The notes below the pieces were generated by a model. The model was not told the DNA's origin, searched no databases, and saw nothing but the letters and a program-made list of their open reading frames with translations. Of a DNA stretch of 64,000 nt, positions 9,076 through 17,218 are shown one piece after another; the stretch's first letter is position 1, and each line of letters opens with the position of its first letter. The stretch is from Sphingobium subterraneum (GTDB lineage Bacteria > Pseudomonadota > Alphaproteobacteria > Sphingomonadales > Sphingomonadaceae), in contig NZ_JACIJP010000005.1 of the NCBI RefSeq assembly GCF_014199435.1, positions 179,140 to 243,139 of the forward strand, read 5' to 3'. The translations under genes and the position numbers were made by a program.

Positions 9076-10080
9076 ATGACGACCACCATCATCGCGTTGC
9101 CGCTGCTTGTGGCGCTGATCGGCCTCGCGCTGGCCTTTGATTTCCTGAACGGGCTCCACGATGCCGCGAATTCCATCGCCACGGTGGTGTCGACGCGTCT
9201 GCTCTCGCCGGTGCAGGCGGTGCTGTTTGCCGCCGTCTTCAATTTCTCCGCCTACTGGATCTTCGGCCTGAAGGTCGCCGAGACGGTGGGGAAGGGGATT
9301 ATCGACAAGGATATCGTCAATCCGCAGGTCATCTTCGGCGCGCTGGTGGGCGCGATGTTCTGGAACATCGTTACCTGGTGGAAGGGCATACCATCCTCCT
9401 CCAGCCATGCGCTGGTCGGTGGGCTGATAGGCGCGGGGATGATGCGGGCGGGCACGGACGGAATTGTCTGGGCGGGTGTATCAAAGACCGCATCCGCGAT
9501 CGTGCTTTCCCCCATGCTCGGCCTGATGCTCTCGATGTTCCTGATGATGGCGACGTCGTGGATCTTCATGCGCGCCACCGCCAACCGCGCGGAAGGCGTG
9601 TTCCGCAAGCTGCATCTCATTTCCTCCGCCGCCTATTCGCTCGGCCATGGCGCGAACGATGCGCAGAAGACGATGGGCATCATCACCGTGCTGCTCTATT
9701 CGCAGGGGATGCTGGGCGGCGAGTTCCACGTGCCCGAATGGGTGGTGCTGAGCTGCTATACGGCGATCGCGCTCGGGACGCTGTCGGGCGGGTGGAAGAT
9801 CATCGAGACGATGGGTACGCGCATTACCAAGCTGTCGCATCATCAGGGGTTTTGCGCGTCGGCGGGTGGCTCGGTGATGTTGTTCGCCGCCTCCGCTCTC
9901 GGCATTCCGGTCTCGACCACGCATACCATTACCGGCTGCGTGGTCGGCGTGGGCGCGGCGCGGCGGGCGTCCGCCGTGCGCTGGAGCGTGGCGCGCAGCG
10001 TGGGCGTGGCCTGGCTCATCACCATTCCCGCTTCGGCTGCGGTGGGCGCAGCGTTTTATGGCCTGACGACGTTGTTCTGA
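9076..10080 (+). CDS. pit: PiT family inorganic phosphate transporter
   Basis: The 334-residue inner membrane protein has about ten hydrophobic helices. The two PiT signature repeats are visible: FDFLNGLHDAANSIATVVST near residue 25 and HGANDAQKTMGIIT near 195. The family imports phosphate as a metal complex, or with sodium or protons, at low affinity. The gene starts 12 bases after the NUDIX-DUF47 gene. This matches the widespread DUF47-pit operon, in which DUF47 is thought to control the permease. Length is in the usual short-PiT range. Confidence 0.95.
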   Translation: MTTTIIALPLLVALIGLALAFDFLNGLHDAANSIATVVSTRLLSPVQAVLFAAVFNFSAYWIFGLKVAETVGKGIIDKDIVNPQVIFGALVGAMFWNIVTWWKGIPSSSSHALVGGLIGAGMMRAGTDGIVWAGVSKTASAIVLSPMLGLMLSMFLMMATSWIFMRATANRAEGVFRKLHLISSAAYSLGHGANDAQKTMGIITVLLYSQGMLGGEFHVPEWVVLSCYTAIALGTLSGGWKIIETMGTRITKLSHHQGFCASAGGSVMLFAASALGIPVSTTHTITGCVVGVGAARRASAVRWSVARSVGVAWLITIPASAAVGAAFYGLTTLF

Positions 10081-10098
10081 TCTCCGTTGCGAACGGGT

Positions 10099-10899
10099 TT
10101 ACGCCCCGTCCAGAATCTCGACCGGGTCACCCACCGCGATCGCGCCGGTTGTTTCCGCTATCGCATTCTGCCCGAAGACGACGCCCGATCGGGATCTTTG
10201 CCCCAGCGCGCGCAAGGTCGGGAGCGGCTCGTCCCCGTGGCTGCGTAGGCCGGTCAGATGGTCCTGCGTGGTCACGATGCAGCGGACACAGGGTTTGACC
10301 AGCCGCAGGATGACCTCTCCGATGCGGATCCGTCGCCAGCCTTGCTCGGCCCAGGTTCCGGTCGTGCCGCGCACCACGATGTTGGGCCGAAAGCGCTCCA
10401 TCGGGATCGGATGGGAAAGCCGGGCGTTGAGCGCGGCAAGCGACTCCTCTGTGGTCACCAGAAGCGGATAGCCATCCGCGAAGCTCACCAGATCGTCCGC
10501 ATCGCTGAACGCCGGATCGACCCTGCGGATGTCCGGGTCCGACTGGTAGACCAGTTGCACGGGCCGACCGACCGCCTGTGACAGGAACGCGGCGGCATCC
10601 GCCCCGGCGAGCCGCGCGGTGACGGTGTCGCGCCACACGCGCACGGAAATCGGGTGATCGGGAACCGCGCAGCGCAGGCTGCCCAGTTCCTCGTGACGCA
10701 GCTCGATGCCTTCGCCGCTCACCTTTGCCTCGATATGCGCCAGCGCGGGCACCTCCCGTCGGGTGACGAAACGCCCCTGTTCGTCCACCACCATCCACCG
10801 ACGGTCACCGGCGATACCGCGCTGCTCGACCGACGCCCGGGGCAGGGCCGATCCGCGCAGACTTTTGACCGGATAAAAGGCGAGAGAGGCGATGTGCAT
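10099..10899 (-). CDS. MOSC domain protein (YcbX/mARC-like)
   Basis: The protein of 266 residues has an N-terminal MOSC beta-barrel (IASLAFYPVKSLRG, GDRRWMVVDE) and a C-terminal MOSC domain with the conserved cysteine in KPCVRCIVTT. MOSC proteins bind the molybdenum cofactor through that cysteine and reduce N-hydroxylated or sulfoxide compounds, as mARC and YcbX do. It lacks the ferredoxin domain of E. coli YcbX, so it would need a separate electron donor. Start at ATG 10899 gives the best family match; a TTG at 10935 with GGGAGCG upstream is an alternative. It converges on pit. Confidence 0.9.
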   Translation of the reverse strand: MHIASLAFYPVKSLRGSALPRASVEQRGIAGDRRWMVVDEQGRFVTRREVPALAHIEAKVSGEGIELRHEELGSLRCAVPDHPISVRVWRDTVTARLAGADAAAFLSQAVGRPVQLVYQSDPDIRRVDPAFSDADDLVSFADGYPLLVTTEESLAALNARLSHPIPMERFRPNIVVRGTTGTWAEQGWRRIRIGEVILRLVKPCVRCIVTTQDHLTGLRSHGDEPLPTLRALGQRSRSGVVFGQNAIAETTGAIAVGDPVEILDGA

Positions 10900-11098
10900 C
10901 GCCGTTTGCTTGGACGGAACGCCCTGCAACGTCAATAATCGCTCCCACCGGCGGAGGTAAAGCGCACGGGCTGAAGGACAACCTCACGATCCGCCCGGAG
11001 AAATTCAGGAAAAGCGATATTTCCTGTTTGCAAAGCGCCAAAGCCATGCTAACCGCCGCGCCTCACGACGGAAGTCGGCCGCAACGCCGCCCCGGAAT

Positions 11099-11174
<76 letters not shown>

Positions 11175-11453
11175 AAATTCCCTAGCATTTACAGCAACTT
11201 ACCCCGCCAAGGGGTCGCTCGAAATGCCGCCTGCGAAATCCATGCTAGCACTATACTAGCAGCGCGACAGGCCTCGCTAGCATGGGCTGCACCCCTCACA
11301 GCAACGCCCCGCACCCGAGGGCACGAGGCGCTGCACAGCGTCAGGACGTAGGAGGAAAGGCAAGACCATCCTCGCTGGCGCGGCCGTTGGATTTAACGAG
11401 GAACGAACCGCTATGCCTCGCGCGGGGGAAAGGACTTACCCCGCGAACTCGTC
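11175..11453. other. Island left end, non-coding, with CTAGCA repeats
   Basis: No convincing gene lies in these 279 bases directly behind the tRNA. The hexamer CTAGCA occurs four times on the same strand at 11,182, 11,245, 11,256 and 11,277, the last three spaced 11 and 21 bases, that is one and two helical turns. This could be a binding array for an integrase or regulator at an attachment site, or chance. Short open frames here lack ribosome binding sites and family features. Confidence 0.4.
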
Positions 11454-11705
11454 TCACTTGAGAACTGTGAATCTGTCTTCGTCCCCCCGGCACGGTTGGC
11501 ACATGCGAAGGCGAAGCACATCTTCTGAGAAGAATGGACGGCGGCACTTGAGGCAGCGGTGCCAGCCCACCTTCCTGACCACACGCGGCGGGATAAGCAC
11601 GATGTCAAACACCATCTCCCGGCGAACGCACCCGTCGTAGTCCCACGGCTGAGGCTCGCTTATGCCAAGCTCGCTGGTCGTGCGCTTGGGACCGTCAGCG
11701 AGCAT
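11454..11705 (-). CDS. Small zinc-ribbon-like island protein
   Basis: The 83-residue protein ends in a probable zinc ribbon: CLKC, 14 residues, then CQPC (WHRCLKCRRPFF, LRMCQPCRGDED). Such small phage and satellite proteins often bind DNA or RNA polymerase (Ogr/Com type), but I do not recognise this one. The ATG at 11705 was chosen because it overlaps the stop of the upstream 73-residue gene by 11 bases, giving a coupled pair; a GTG at 11723 is possible. It is the last gene of a leftward run starting near 13.1 kb. Confidence 0.6.
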   Translation of the reverse strand: MLADGPKRTTSELGISEPQPWDYDGCVRREMVFDIVLIPPRVVRKVGWHRCLKCRRPFFSEDVLRLRMCQPCRGDEDRFTVLK

Positions 11706-11916
11706 AGGCCAGCGCCCATACACCGCCCTCGTCCCACTCGCGCAGGTGATCGAGGATTCGCAGGAAGTCCCCTGCCAGCTTGCCCGCCATCACCTCCGCA
11801 TATGTGGCATCGGCGAAAGCATCGAACGAACCGCACATTATGACGAATGGCGACGGTCGCGGCTTCCGACCCTTCTCCAGCTTGGCGATGCGCCGTTGAA
11901 GGGTGCGGAGCGACAT
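11695..11916 (-). CDS. Small island protein with N-terminal coiled coil
   Basis: This 73-residue protein begins MSLRTLQRRIAKLEKGRKPRP, a short basic amphipathic helix, followed by a hydrophobic-acidic part (FDAFADATYAEVMAGKLAGDFL). No family is recognised. Small proteins with this Leu/Arg/Lys start are common in alphaproteobacterial prophages (from memory). Its stop overlaps the start of the zinc-ribbon gene. It lies six bases behind the 65-residue gene. Confidence 0.6.
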   Translation of the reverse strand: MSLRTLQRRIAKLEKGRKPRPSPFVIMCGSFDAFADATYAEVMAGKLAGDFLRILDHLREWDEGGVWALAYAR

Positions 11917-11922
11917 GCGTGG

Positions 11923-12120
11923 TTAGCTCTTCTTGGCGAGCGCCTTGCTCATCTCAATGTCAGCAGCGACCCGCCCACCTTCGAGCGCAGCGTTGTCGTC
12001 CGTCACCCCGAAATGCCGCTGCACGATGCGGTCCGCATGTTCGATGGACATGCCATACTTCTCCGCCTTCGGGTGCGAACCGGGCGCGGCAGCTTTCAGG
12101 GATTCGTTCGTATCAGTCAT
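11923..12120 (-). CDS. Hypothetical small island protein
   Basis: This is a 65-residue protein (MTDTNESLKAAAPGSHPKAEK, then HADRIVQRHFGVTDDNAAL). No family is recognised. The gene overlaps the end of the upstream 139-residue gene by eight bases and lies six bases before the next gene, the packing expected of phage-like operons. The helical, acidic-basic composition is compatible with a soluble regulator. Support comes from the coupled spacing, not similarity. Confidence 0.55.
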   Translation of the reverse strand: MTDTNESLKAAAPGSHPKAEKYGMSIEHADRIVQRHFGVTDDNAALEGGRVAADIEMSKALAKKS

Positions 12121-12532
12121 GATGTATCACTTTCAGTTGAGTGAGAATGTCGTAGGCTTCGGCGCGGACCTCCCGGTCGTGGCAGTCGCGCATCAGTTCG
12201 CACATGCTGGCAACCGCCATCTGGCGCATTTCCCCGCGCTCCTGATCGTTCAGGGTGGCGAGCATTTCCGCATATGGGTTCCATCGGTCGGTATGCAGAA
12301 TGTCGTCGTGGCTAAGCGGCACGACATAGAGCGGGTGCGAGAACTGGTCCGCGATGGCCACAGCCCAATCCAGGCATTCCTGATAGGCGCTGATCGGCAT
12401 GTAGCGGGTGGAGAAGGCGCGGCGCACTCCGGGCGTATCGCTTGGACCTGTCCAGCCAACATAGACCATCACGTCATCGGCTTCCGGCTCGTCGGTGACG
12501 ACCTTGTTCCGAGCTGTGGTTATCCTCGTCAT
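12113..12532 (-). CDS. Hypothetical island protein, 139 residues
   Basis: This soluble protein has no signal peptide or membrane segment. Residues of about 20-85 (VMVYVGWTGPSDTPGVRRAF, LYVVPLSHDDIL) look like an alpha/beta fold, followed by a helical tail (EMRQMAVASMCELMRDCHD). I do not recognise the family. It is the first gene of a tightly packed group of four leftward genes, with 94 bases separating it from the DUF5681-like gene upstream. Confidence 0.6.
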   Translation of the reverse strand: MTRITTARNKVVTDEPEADDVMVYVGWTGPSDTPGVRRAFSTRYMPISAYQECLDWAVAIADQFSHPLYVVPLSHDDILHTDRWNPYAEMLATLNDQERGEMRQMAVASMCELMRDCHDREVRAEAYDILTQLKVIHHD

Positions 12533-12626
12533 GAACGGTCTCCGTCGGGGTATATGTCAATCTGTGCGAAGGCCGGTCGCTCTCGGCCTTTTTGCAAGCG
12601 GCGCGCATTTTGCCGCGAATGCGCGA

Positions 12627-13106
12627 TCACGATTGCTTCTCCTCAAGAGCGGCGATCCGGGCTTCGAGGGTCTCGCTCGCTCTGATCTGACTGAGGGCGT
12701 TCACCGCCTCCAATATCTGCCGCCCCACATCGGGGGAGACGCTGCCAGTCGAGATTGCCGTAAGGATCGCTTCCGCCTGTTCACTCACCGGGGCGCTGGC
12801 GTCGAACGTGAACTGGACGGTTTGCGCCTGCGATTTGAGCGCGGGAACGATGCGGGCGAGGATCAGGGAAGCACTGGCGCTGTCCCCCTCCATCGCCTTG
12901 GCAATGATGGCATCCAAAATCCCGTCCGCATTCTCCAGCATCTTCTGGACCAGCTTGGTTTGCGGGGTCAGACCGGGAGGGCGGCCAGCCGGGTTTGGAC
13001 TCTTCATGCCTTTTACCCAATTGGGGTTGCCAGCGACGACGGGGCCTCCGGGGCCTTCCATCGGCTTCCAGCCTTCTTTCCATGGCGGGGTTTCTGGCTC
13101 GGTCAC
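12627..13106 (-). CDS. DUF5681-like phage protein (possible small terminase-type)
   Basis: The 159-residue protein contains NPNWVKGMKSPNPAGRPPG near residue 28. This matches the 'GNPAGRP' signature of DUF5681-type proteins, which in phages and islands sit next to terminase or packaging genes. A helical domain follows (QKMLENADGILDAIIAKAMEGDSASASLILARIVP) and a C-terminal coiled coil (LEARIAALEEKQS). A packaging or DNA-binding role is inferred from the signature. No large terminase gene is visible, so if this is a terminase fragment the element has lost, or never had, the rest. Confidence 0.6.
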   Translation of the reverse strand: MTEPETPPWKEGWKPMEGPGGPVVAGNPNWVKGMKSPNPAGRPPGLTPQTKLVQKMLENADGILDAIIAKAMEGDSASASLILARIVPALKSQAQTVQFTFDASAPVSEQAEAILTAISTGSVSPDVGRQILEAVNALSQIRASETLEARIAALEEKQS

Positions 13107-13153
13107 GTTCGCCTCATTTGATGGAACAGGTCGGATTCAATTTGGTCTGTAGG

Positions 13154-13738
13154 TCAGACCGGAACTGCGAACGCCTCGTTGGACTCTTTCACCTGTTTGC
13201 GCACTTGCGCGGGGGTGATCGTTTTGACGAGGATCTGACGCTTGCCGTCTGCGGCGGTCTCGTAGATCTTGATGTCACCGACCGCATCGGTCACCGCCTT
13301 CGTGAGCAGCTTGTATCGGTTGTTGAGCATTTCAGCCGCTGCCGTCATTGCCCGGAGCTTCTTCGCTTCGACCGGGCGCTGGGCGTTGTGCCAGTCGCGC
13401 AGGTATTCGGCGTGAAGGTCGGGATCGAGACCGGAGAGGTAGGGACGACCGCCGAGCACTGCCGTAACCGTGATCTCGTCGCCCGCCTCAATTGCCTGCC
13501 GAAGCGCGTTCATGCGCGGACCCTGATCGAGGCCACGGAAGTAAGCGCGGATTTCCGATGCCATGGACGCGGTAGCGCGCTGCTCGACGGGCGCGTTCAA
13601 CTCCTTGTCCAGCTTCGTGATGTTGGCGTTCAGCGTGTCCACGGTGCGCGACCACGACGCATAGACTTTGTTCATGACCTTGGTGGCGTGCGTGTCGGTT
13701 GCAATTAAGCGCGCGGCGTCGTTCCATCCGATCGCCAA
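13154..13738 (-). pseudogene. Phage-like protein, 5' end lost
   Basis: About 195 C-terminal residues look like a normal soluble helical protein (from WNDAARLIATDTHATKV to ESNEAFAVPV). Upstream of about 13,738 the frame continues only as low-quality sequence antisense to the next gene. The opposite strand there reads as the tail of another protein (HPIAKALVEALDARLG, stop at 13,773-13,775). I infer that the 5' end was replaced when the segment carrying the monooxygenase and reductase genes was inserted, with the join near 13,720. No family is recognised. A genuine short form from an internal start cannot be excluded. Confidence 0.5.
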
Positions 13739-13841
13739 AGCGCTGGTCGAAGCGCTTGATGCCCGTCTGGGCTGACCTGTGCCTACACGCATGACGGGCG
13801 AGGCGCTGCGGCGTCCCGCCTCCCTCGAAAGGAAAATGGAT

Positions 13842-14135
13842 ATGAGCAATGTGAAAATCATGGCCATTCTTACCGCCCGACCGGGCAAGACGGCCCAGTT
13901 ACGTGAACTGCTCGACCGGATGGTCGGCGCCAGCCGGGTCGAGCCTGGTAATCTGCGTTACGACCTGTGGGTGGATCAGGGCAATCCCGACTGCTTTGTG
14001 CTCGATGAGCTTTATGCCGACAGCGAGGCCGTGACCGCGCATCGCGCCTCACCTCATTTCCAGGGCTATCTTGCAACCATAAACGATCTCGCAGAACGCA
14101 CCGCATTAACCCTTGATGCGCTCTCGGTCTTTTGA
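13842..14135 (+). CDS. ABM-domain monooxygenase (putative quinol monooxygenase)
   Basis: The 97-residue protein (NVKIMAILTARPGKTAQLRELL, then NLRYDLWVDQGNPDCFVLDELYAD) is a single antibiotic-biosynthesis-monooxygenase ferredoxin-like domain. Such proteins are dimers that oxidise quinols or aromatics without cofactor (YgiN, ActVA-Orf6 type), or are only binding domains. ATG 13842 was chosen because AAAGGA lies eight bases before it; ATG 13836 is too close. The aldo-keto reductase gene follows after 14 bases with an almost identical ribosome site, so both probably moved here together. Confidence 0.85.
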   Translation: MSNVKIMAILTARPGKTAQLRELLDRMVGASRVEPGNLRYDLWVDQGNPDCFVLDELYADSEAVTAHRASPHFQGYLATINDLAERTALTLDALSVF

Positions 14136-14149
14136 CGAAAGGAAAAACC

Positions 14150-15157
14150 ATGGCACTCAAGGATATTCTTCCTAGCAAACTAGGCTTCGGCGCCGCTCCG
14201 CTCGGCAATATGTTCCGTGCCATCCCGGAAGACGAAGCGCTGGCAACGGTGGATGCCGCCTGGAATGAAGGCATTCGATATTATGATAATGCTCCGTTCT
14301 ATGGAGCTGGTCTTGCCGAGATCCGCATGGGGCAAGCGCTTAGGGACAAGCCACGCGACCAATATTTGATCAGTACCAAGGTCGGTCGCGTGATCCTTGA
14401 CGAGATCGAAGACGGTTCGCTCCGCGACAACGGAGAGAAGGGCAATGTCTTCGCAAATGGACGACCCAACAGGATCGTCAACGATTACAGCTACGACGCG
14501 ACATTGAGGTCGATCGAGGATAGCCTCAAACGACTTCAAACCGATCGTATCGAGATCGCCTTCGTTCACGACCTAGCCCAGGATTTCTGGGGAGATCTGT
14601 GGCTGGCAAAGTTCGAGGTGGCGCGTGGCGGGGCCTTTAAGGCGCTTGACCGCCTCCGCAATGAGGGTGTGATCAGGGCCTGGGGACTGGGTGTCAACAA
14701 GGTCGAACCTATCGAGCTTCTGCTCGACCTCGATGAGCCACGGCCCGATGCCTTTCTGCTCGCAGGACGCTATACGCTGCTGGACCATGAACGGGCCCTT
14801 CAGCGGGTCATGCCAAAGGTCGCCGAGCTGGGACTGGGGATCATCGTCGGTGGCCCCTACAGCTCGGGCGCTCTCGTCGGCGGGCCGAACTTTGAATACG
14901 CCCCCGCCACCCCAGAGATCCTCGCCAAGGTCGCTGCAATCAAGGCGATCGCCGATCGCCACAGCGTCTCGATGAAAGCGGCGGGGCTCCAATTCTCACT
15001 CGCCAACCCAGCCGTGGCGGCGGTCATCCCTGGTGCCAGCCGGCCGGAACGCATTGCCGAGGATCGCGCGGCTTTCGAGGAAGTTGTGCCGACTGATTTT
15101 TGGAGAGAAATCCGCAAAAGCGGATTGGTCAGCGAGGCTGCGCCACTGCCCATCTGA
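14150..15157 (+). CDS. Aldo/keto reductase (aldose/pyridoxal dehydrogenase-like)
   Basis: The 335-residue protein is an AKR TIM barrel. It shows LGFGAAPLGNMFR near the start, the catalytic Asp and Tyr in IRYYDNAPFYGAG, the lysine in ISTKVGR and a His in AFVHDL. The C-terminal cofactor region reads VIPGASRPERI. Closest families by pattern are D-threo-aldose/L-fucose dehydrogenase and pyridoxal 4-dehydrogenase, which oxidise sugars or pyridoxal with NAD; the substrate here is unknown. ATG 14150 follows GAAAGGAAAAACC. It forms a two-gene unit with the ABM protein. About 230 bases without a recognisable gene follow. Confidence 0.9.
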   Translation: MALKDILPSKLGFGAAPLGNMFRAIPEDEALATVDAAWNEGIRYYDNAPFYGAGLAEIRMGQALRDKPRDQYLISTKVGRVILDEIEDGSLRDNGEKGNVFANGRPNRIVNDYSYDATLRSIEDSLKRLQTDRIEIAFVHDLAQDFWGDLWLAKFEVARGGAFKALDRLRNEGVIRAWGLGVNKVEPIELLLDLDEPRPDAFLLAGRYTLLDHERALQRVMPKVAELGLGIIVGGPYSSGALVGGPNFEYAPATPEILAKVAAIKAIADRHSVSMKAAGLQFSLANPAVAAVIPGASRPERIAEDRAAFEEVVPTDFWREIRKSGLVSEAAPLPI

Positions 15158-15387
15158 CTGCCCGACCACCGTATCAGAGCGCCGGCAGCAAAATGCTCGG
15201 CGCCCAGATATTCTTTTGCTCCAGCCGCCTCACGACCCCCCCCTGAACGAATGGCAGGGTTTGACGGGCTTACCAATGGTGCTGAATGACCAGGATGTTA
15301 GCGTAGCTCGCCTGCTCACCGAAGGTCAACGACCCCAGGATTCGCGATATTGGAGAGCGAGGGCAGGCAAGAGTGGCGAGACACGGA

Positions 15388-16185
15388 TCAATTCGCCGCT
15401 GGGGATACTGCACCACTCTCCTTCTCAGATGCAGAATCTGTTTTCGGCGTTGGCTCTGCAGCTTGCTCTGCAGCCATCGCACGAAAACGTGCTTTTCGGC
15501 CACCCATCCGATTGACCAACCCGCCCAGATGATTGCCAAACCGTACCTCTTGGGCCCATTCGACCGGCCGAGCGACAGCGCCGAAGATCGTTGGCAGCGG
15601 AATGTCATTTGCGCCACGCGGGCGAACATCGATTGCTTTAGGCGTCGGCGGGGGCAATCTGCTGACGAATAGCCCGCCTAAAAGGGCGCCTTTGAGAAGC
15701 CGGCCGGTAGTCGCGACATCGCGTTTTTCGCCTTGAGAAAAGTCGCTGTACACGCTGACAACGCCGATGTCCGTCACACTTCCCGCTGCTAGCTGCAACG
15801 TACTGGAGCCAAGCGCGAATGCGGTGTCGTTGGCTCCCTCAATGACCCAGAGACCAGGATCGAGTTCTGCGATAAAAAGGTTGTGATCGCCCGCCTTGAC
15901 CGCTGGCTTTAGCAAATAGACGCGATTGTCCTGCTTCCATCCTCCCCTAGGAATTTTACCGCCGGGCGGCGGAGTAGGATCGGCAATGTCCCCTTTGACC
16001 GCATCATATCGCCCTAGGACCAGCGAGCCATACATCAACGCGTCATCGAGTTTCCCAATCTCTACCAAGACATAAGCTTTGGCCGGGTCAAGTTCCACAG
16101 GCGGCTTCTTCAGTGTCTCAGCCAGCGCAGGAACTGCCATTAGCGTAAGGAACGCGAGAACAGAGGCTACAAGAACGCGTATCAT
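15388..16185 (-). CDS. Exported protein of unknown function, 265 residues
   Basis: A signal peptide is clear (MIRVLVASVLAFLTLMAVPALAE). The mature part is beta-rich (AYVLVEIGKLDDALMYGSLVLGRYD, FIAELDPGLWVIEGAND), then KGALLGGLFVSRLPPPTPKAIDVRP and a charged tail. I do not recognise the family. Its ATG overlaps the stop of the upstream exported protein by four bases, so the two are co-translated. Envelope proteins inside a satellite-like island are typical cargo that alters the host surface, but this is inference. Confidence 0.72.
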   Translation of the reverse strand: MIRVLVASVLAFLTLMAVPALAETLKKPPVELDPAKAYVLVEIGKLDDALMYGSLVLGRYDAVKGDIADPTPPPGGKIPRGGWKQDNRVYLLKPAVKAGDHNLFIAELDPGLWVIEGANDTAFALGSSTLQLAAGSVTDIGVVSVYSDFSQGEKRDVATTGRLLKGALLGGLFVSRLPPPTPKAIDVRPRGANDIPLPTIFGAVARPVEWAQEVRFGNHLGGLVNRMGGRKARFRAMAAEQAAEPTPKTDSASEKESGAVSPAAN

Positions 16186-16628
16186 TCAATCAGAACCTTT
16201 CCGATGGGCTGCTCGGCAGAGACCAGTGCGAACATGCGATCAATCTTCGCTTGACCATCCAGCTTCCTGATTTCCGCATGGCTGACTTTGTCGATGGACC
16301 GGCGCTCATAGCCTTTGTCGGCCATGCAGGTCCGTTCAATGCGGGACACCATCCGTCGACGCAGCGCCCCCTCGGCCAGCGCCGAGAAGAACGAGCCTAC
16401 ACCGGCTGCAATAGCATTATTAGCTGGCGTGCCGCCGTACGCGTAAACTTGGTAATGCGGGACACGAACCCCGCCCGCGAGTTCCGCGCAGTCATTCACG
16501 TCATCCATATAATGTTCACGGTTGACGCCCGTTTTATGGAAATAATAAGGCTCTTCCGCGTGTGCCGGACCAACGGCTGCTGCGCACACCAGAAGTAGCA
16601 GGAGCGCTCCCACCTTATATTTCTTCAT
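16182..16628 (-). CDS. Exported protein of unknown function, 148 residues
   Basis: The protein has a signal peptide (MKKYKVGALLLLLVCAAAVGPAHAEE). Mature features are a Cys in DDVNDCAELAGG, a Gly/Ala hydrophobic stretch (NNAIAAGVGSFFSALAEGALRRR) and a second Cys in ERTCMADKGYERR. Two cysteines may form a disulfide, and the glycine-rich stretch resembles those of small outer-membrane-associated proteins. It is the first gene of the pair with the 265-residue exported protein (ATGA overlap). No family is recognised. Confidence 0.7.
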   Translation of the reverse strand: MKKYKVGALLLLLVCAAAVGPAHAEEPYYFHKTGVNREHYMDDVNDCAELAGGVRVPHYQVYAYGGTPANNAIAAGVGSFFSALAEGALRRRMVSRIERTCMADKGYERRSIDKVSHAEIRKLDGQAKIDRMFALVSAEQPIGKVLIE

Positions 16629-16890
16629 ATTCTGCCCGAAGCCCCGCTGGTGGCGATCATATAGGCAGGCGGCTTAAGATTGCGCAATAACTGAAACCAT
16701 CCAGAATGGATGTCTGGAACCTGCTCTTATGACGCCCAAGGTAGGTTTCGACGGCTAGATTCAGCTTTGGAGCGGCCACTTTGTTGGCGGCAAGGTCCTC
16801 TAGGCCCATCCAACGCTCAGAGATTTTCCTATTGAGATAAAGAATCCAGCTGTCTTACGTGGTCTTGGGTCGCAAAAGGAGGCGACCCGA

Positions 16891-17163
16891 ATGACCAATG
16901 CAAAGACGACCGAAACCAAAGATTTCTCACCTGTCTCAAACGATCCAGTGGCGACGACCATCGTCACCCTTAACGACCTCTGCGCGGAACTGAAGCTCGA
17001 TCGTCGCGAGGCGCGGCTGGTGCTGCGCATGGCGGCGAAAGACACCAAGACCTTCCCGTATCTTGCCGCAACACACGTTGCCCGCCAACCATGGCAGTGG
17101 GACATCACTTCCGCTGCATACGAGGATGCACGCAAGGCACTGTCCAATCCACTCCCGGCTTAG
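16891..17163 (+). CDS. Small island protein, possible DNA-binding
   Basis: The 90-residue protein (TLNDLCAELKLDRREARLVLRMAAK) has a helix-turn-helix-like helical core followed by ITSAAYEDARKAL. A strong ribosome site AGGAGG lies nine bases before ATG 16891. A hairpin terminator follows at once. Small helical proteins of this kind serve as regulators or structural proteins in mobile elements; the function is unknown. The 262 bases upstream, divergent from the exported-protein pair, hold no gene and presumably both promoters. Confidence 0.65.
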   Translation: MTNAKTTETKDFSPVSNDPVATTIVTLNDLCAELKLDRREARLVLRMAAKDTKTFPYLAATHVARQPWQWDITSAAYEDARKALSNPLPA

Positions 17164-17168
17164 CCCGT

Positions 17169-17203
17169 AAGGGCGCTGTCGCACATCCGTCAGCGCCCTT
17201 TTC
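17169..17203 (+). terminator. Rho-independent terminator
   Basis: AAGGGCGCTG pairs perfectly with CAGCGCCCTT across a 12-base loop and is followed by a short T-run (TTTTCTT). It lies six bases after the stop of the 90-residue gene. Confidence 0.8.
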
Positions 17204-17218
17204 TTGGTCGCGGTTGCA

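Noticed and set aside
15158..15387. Short minus-strand frame as a gene fragment
   Set aside because: A few peptide stretches look protein-like but no family could be named and no start or ribosome site is present.
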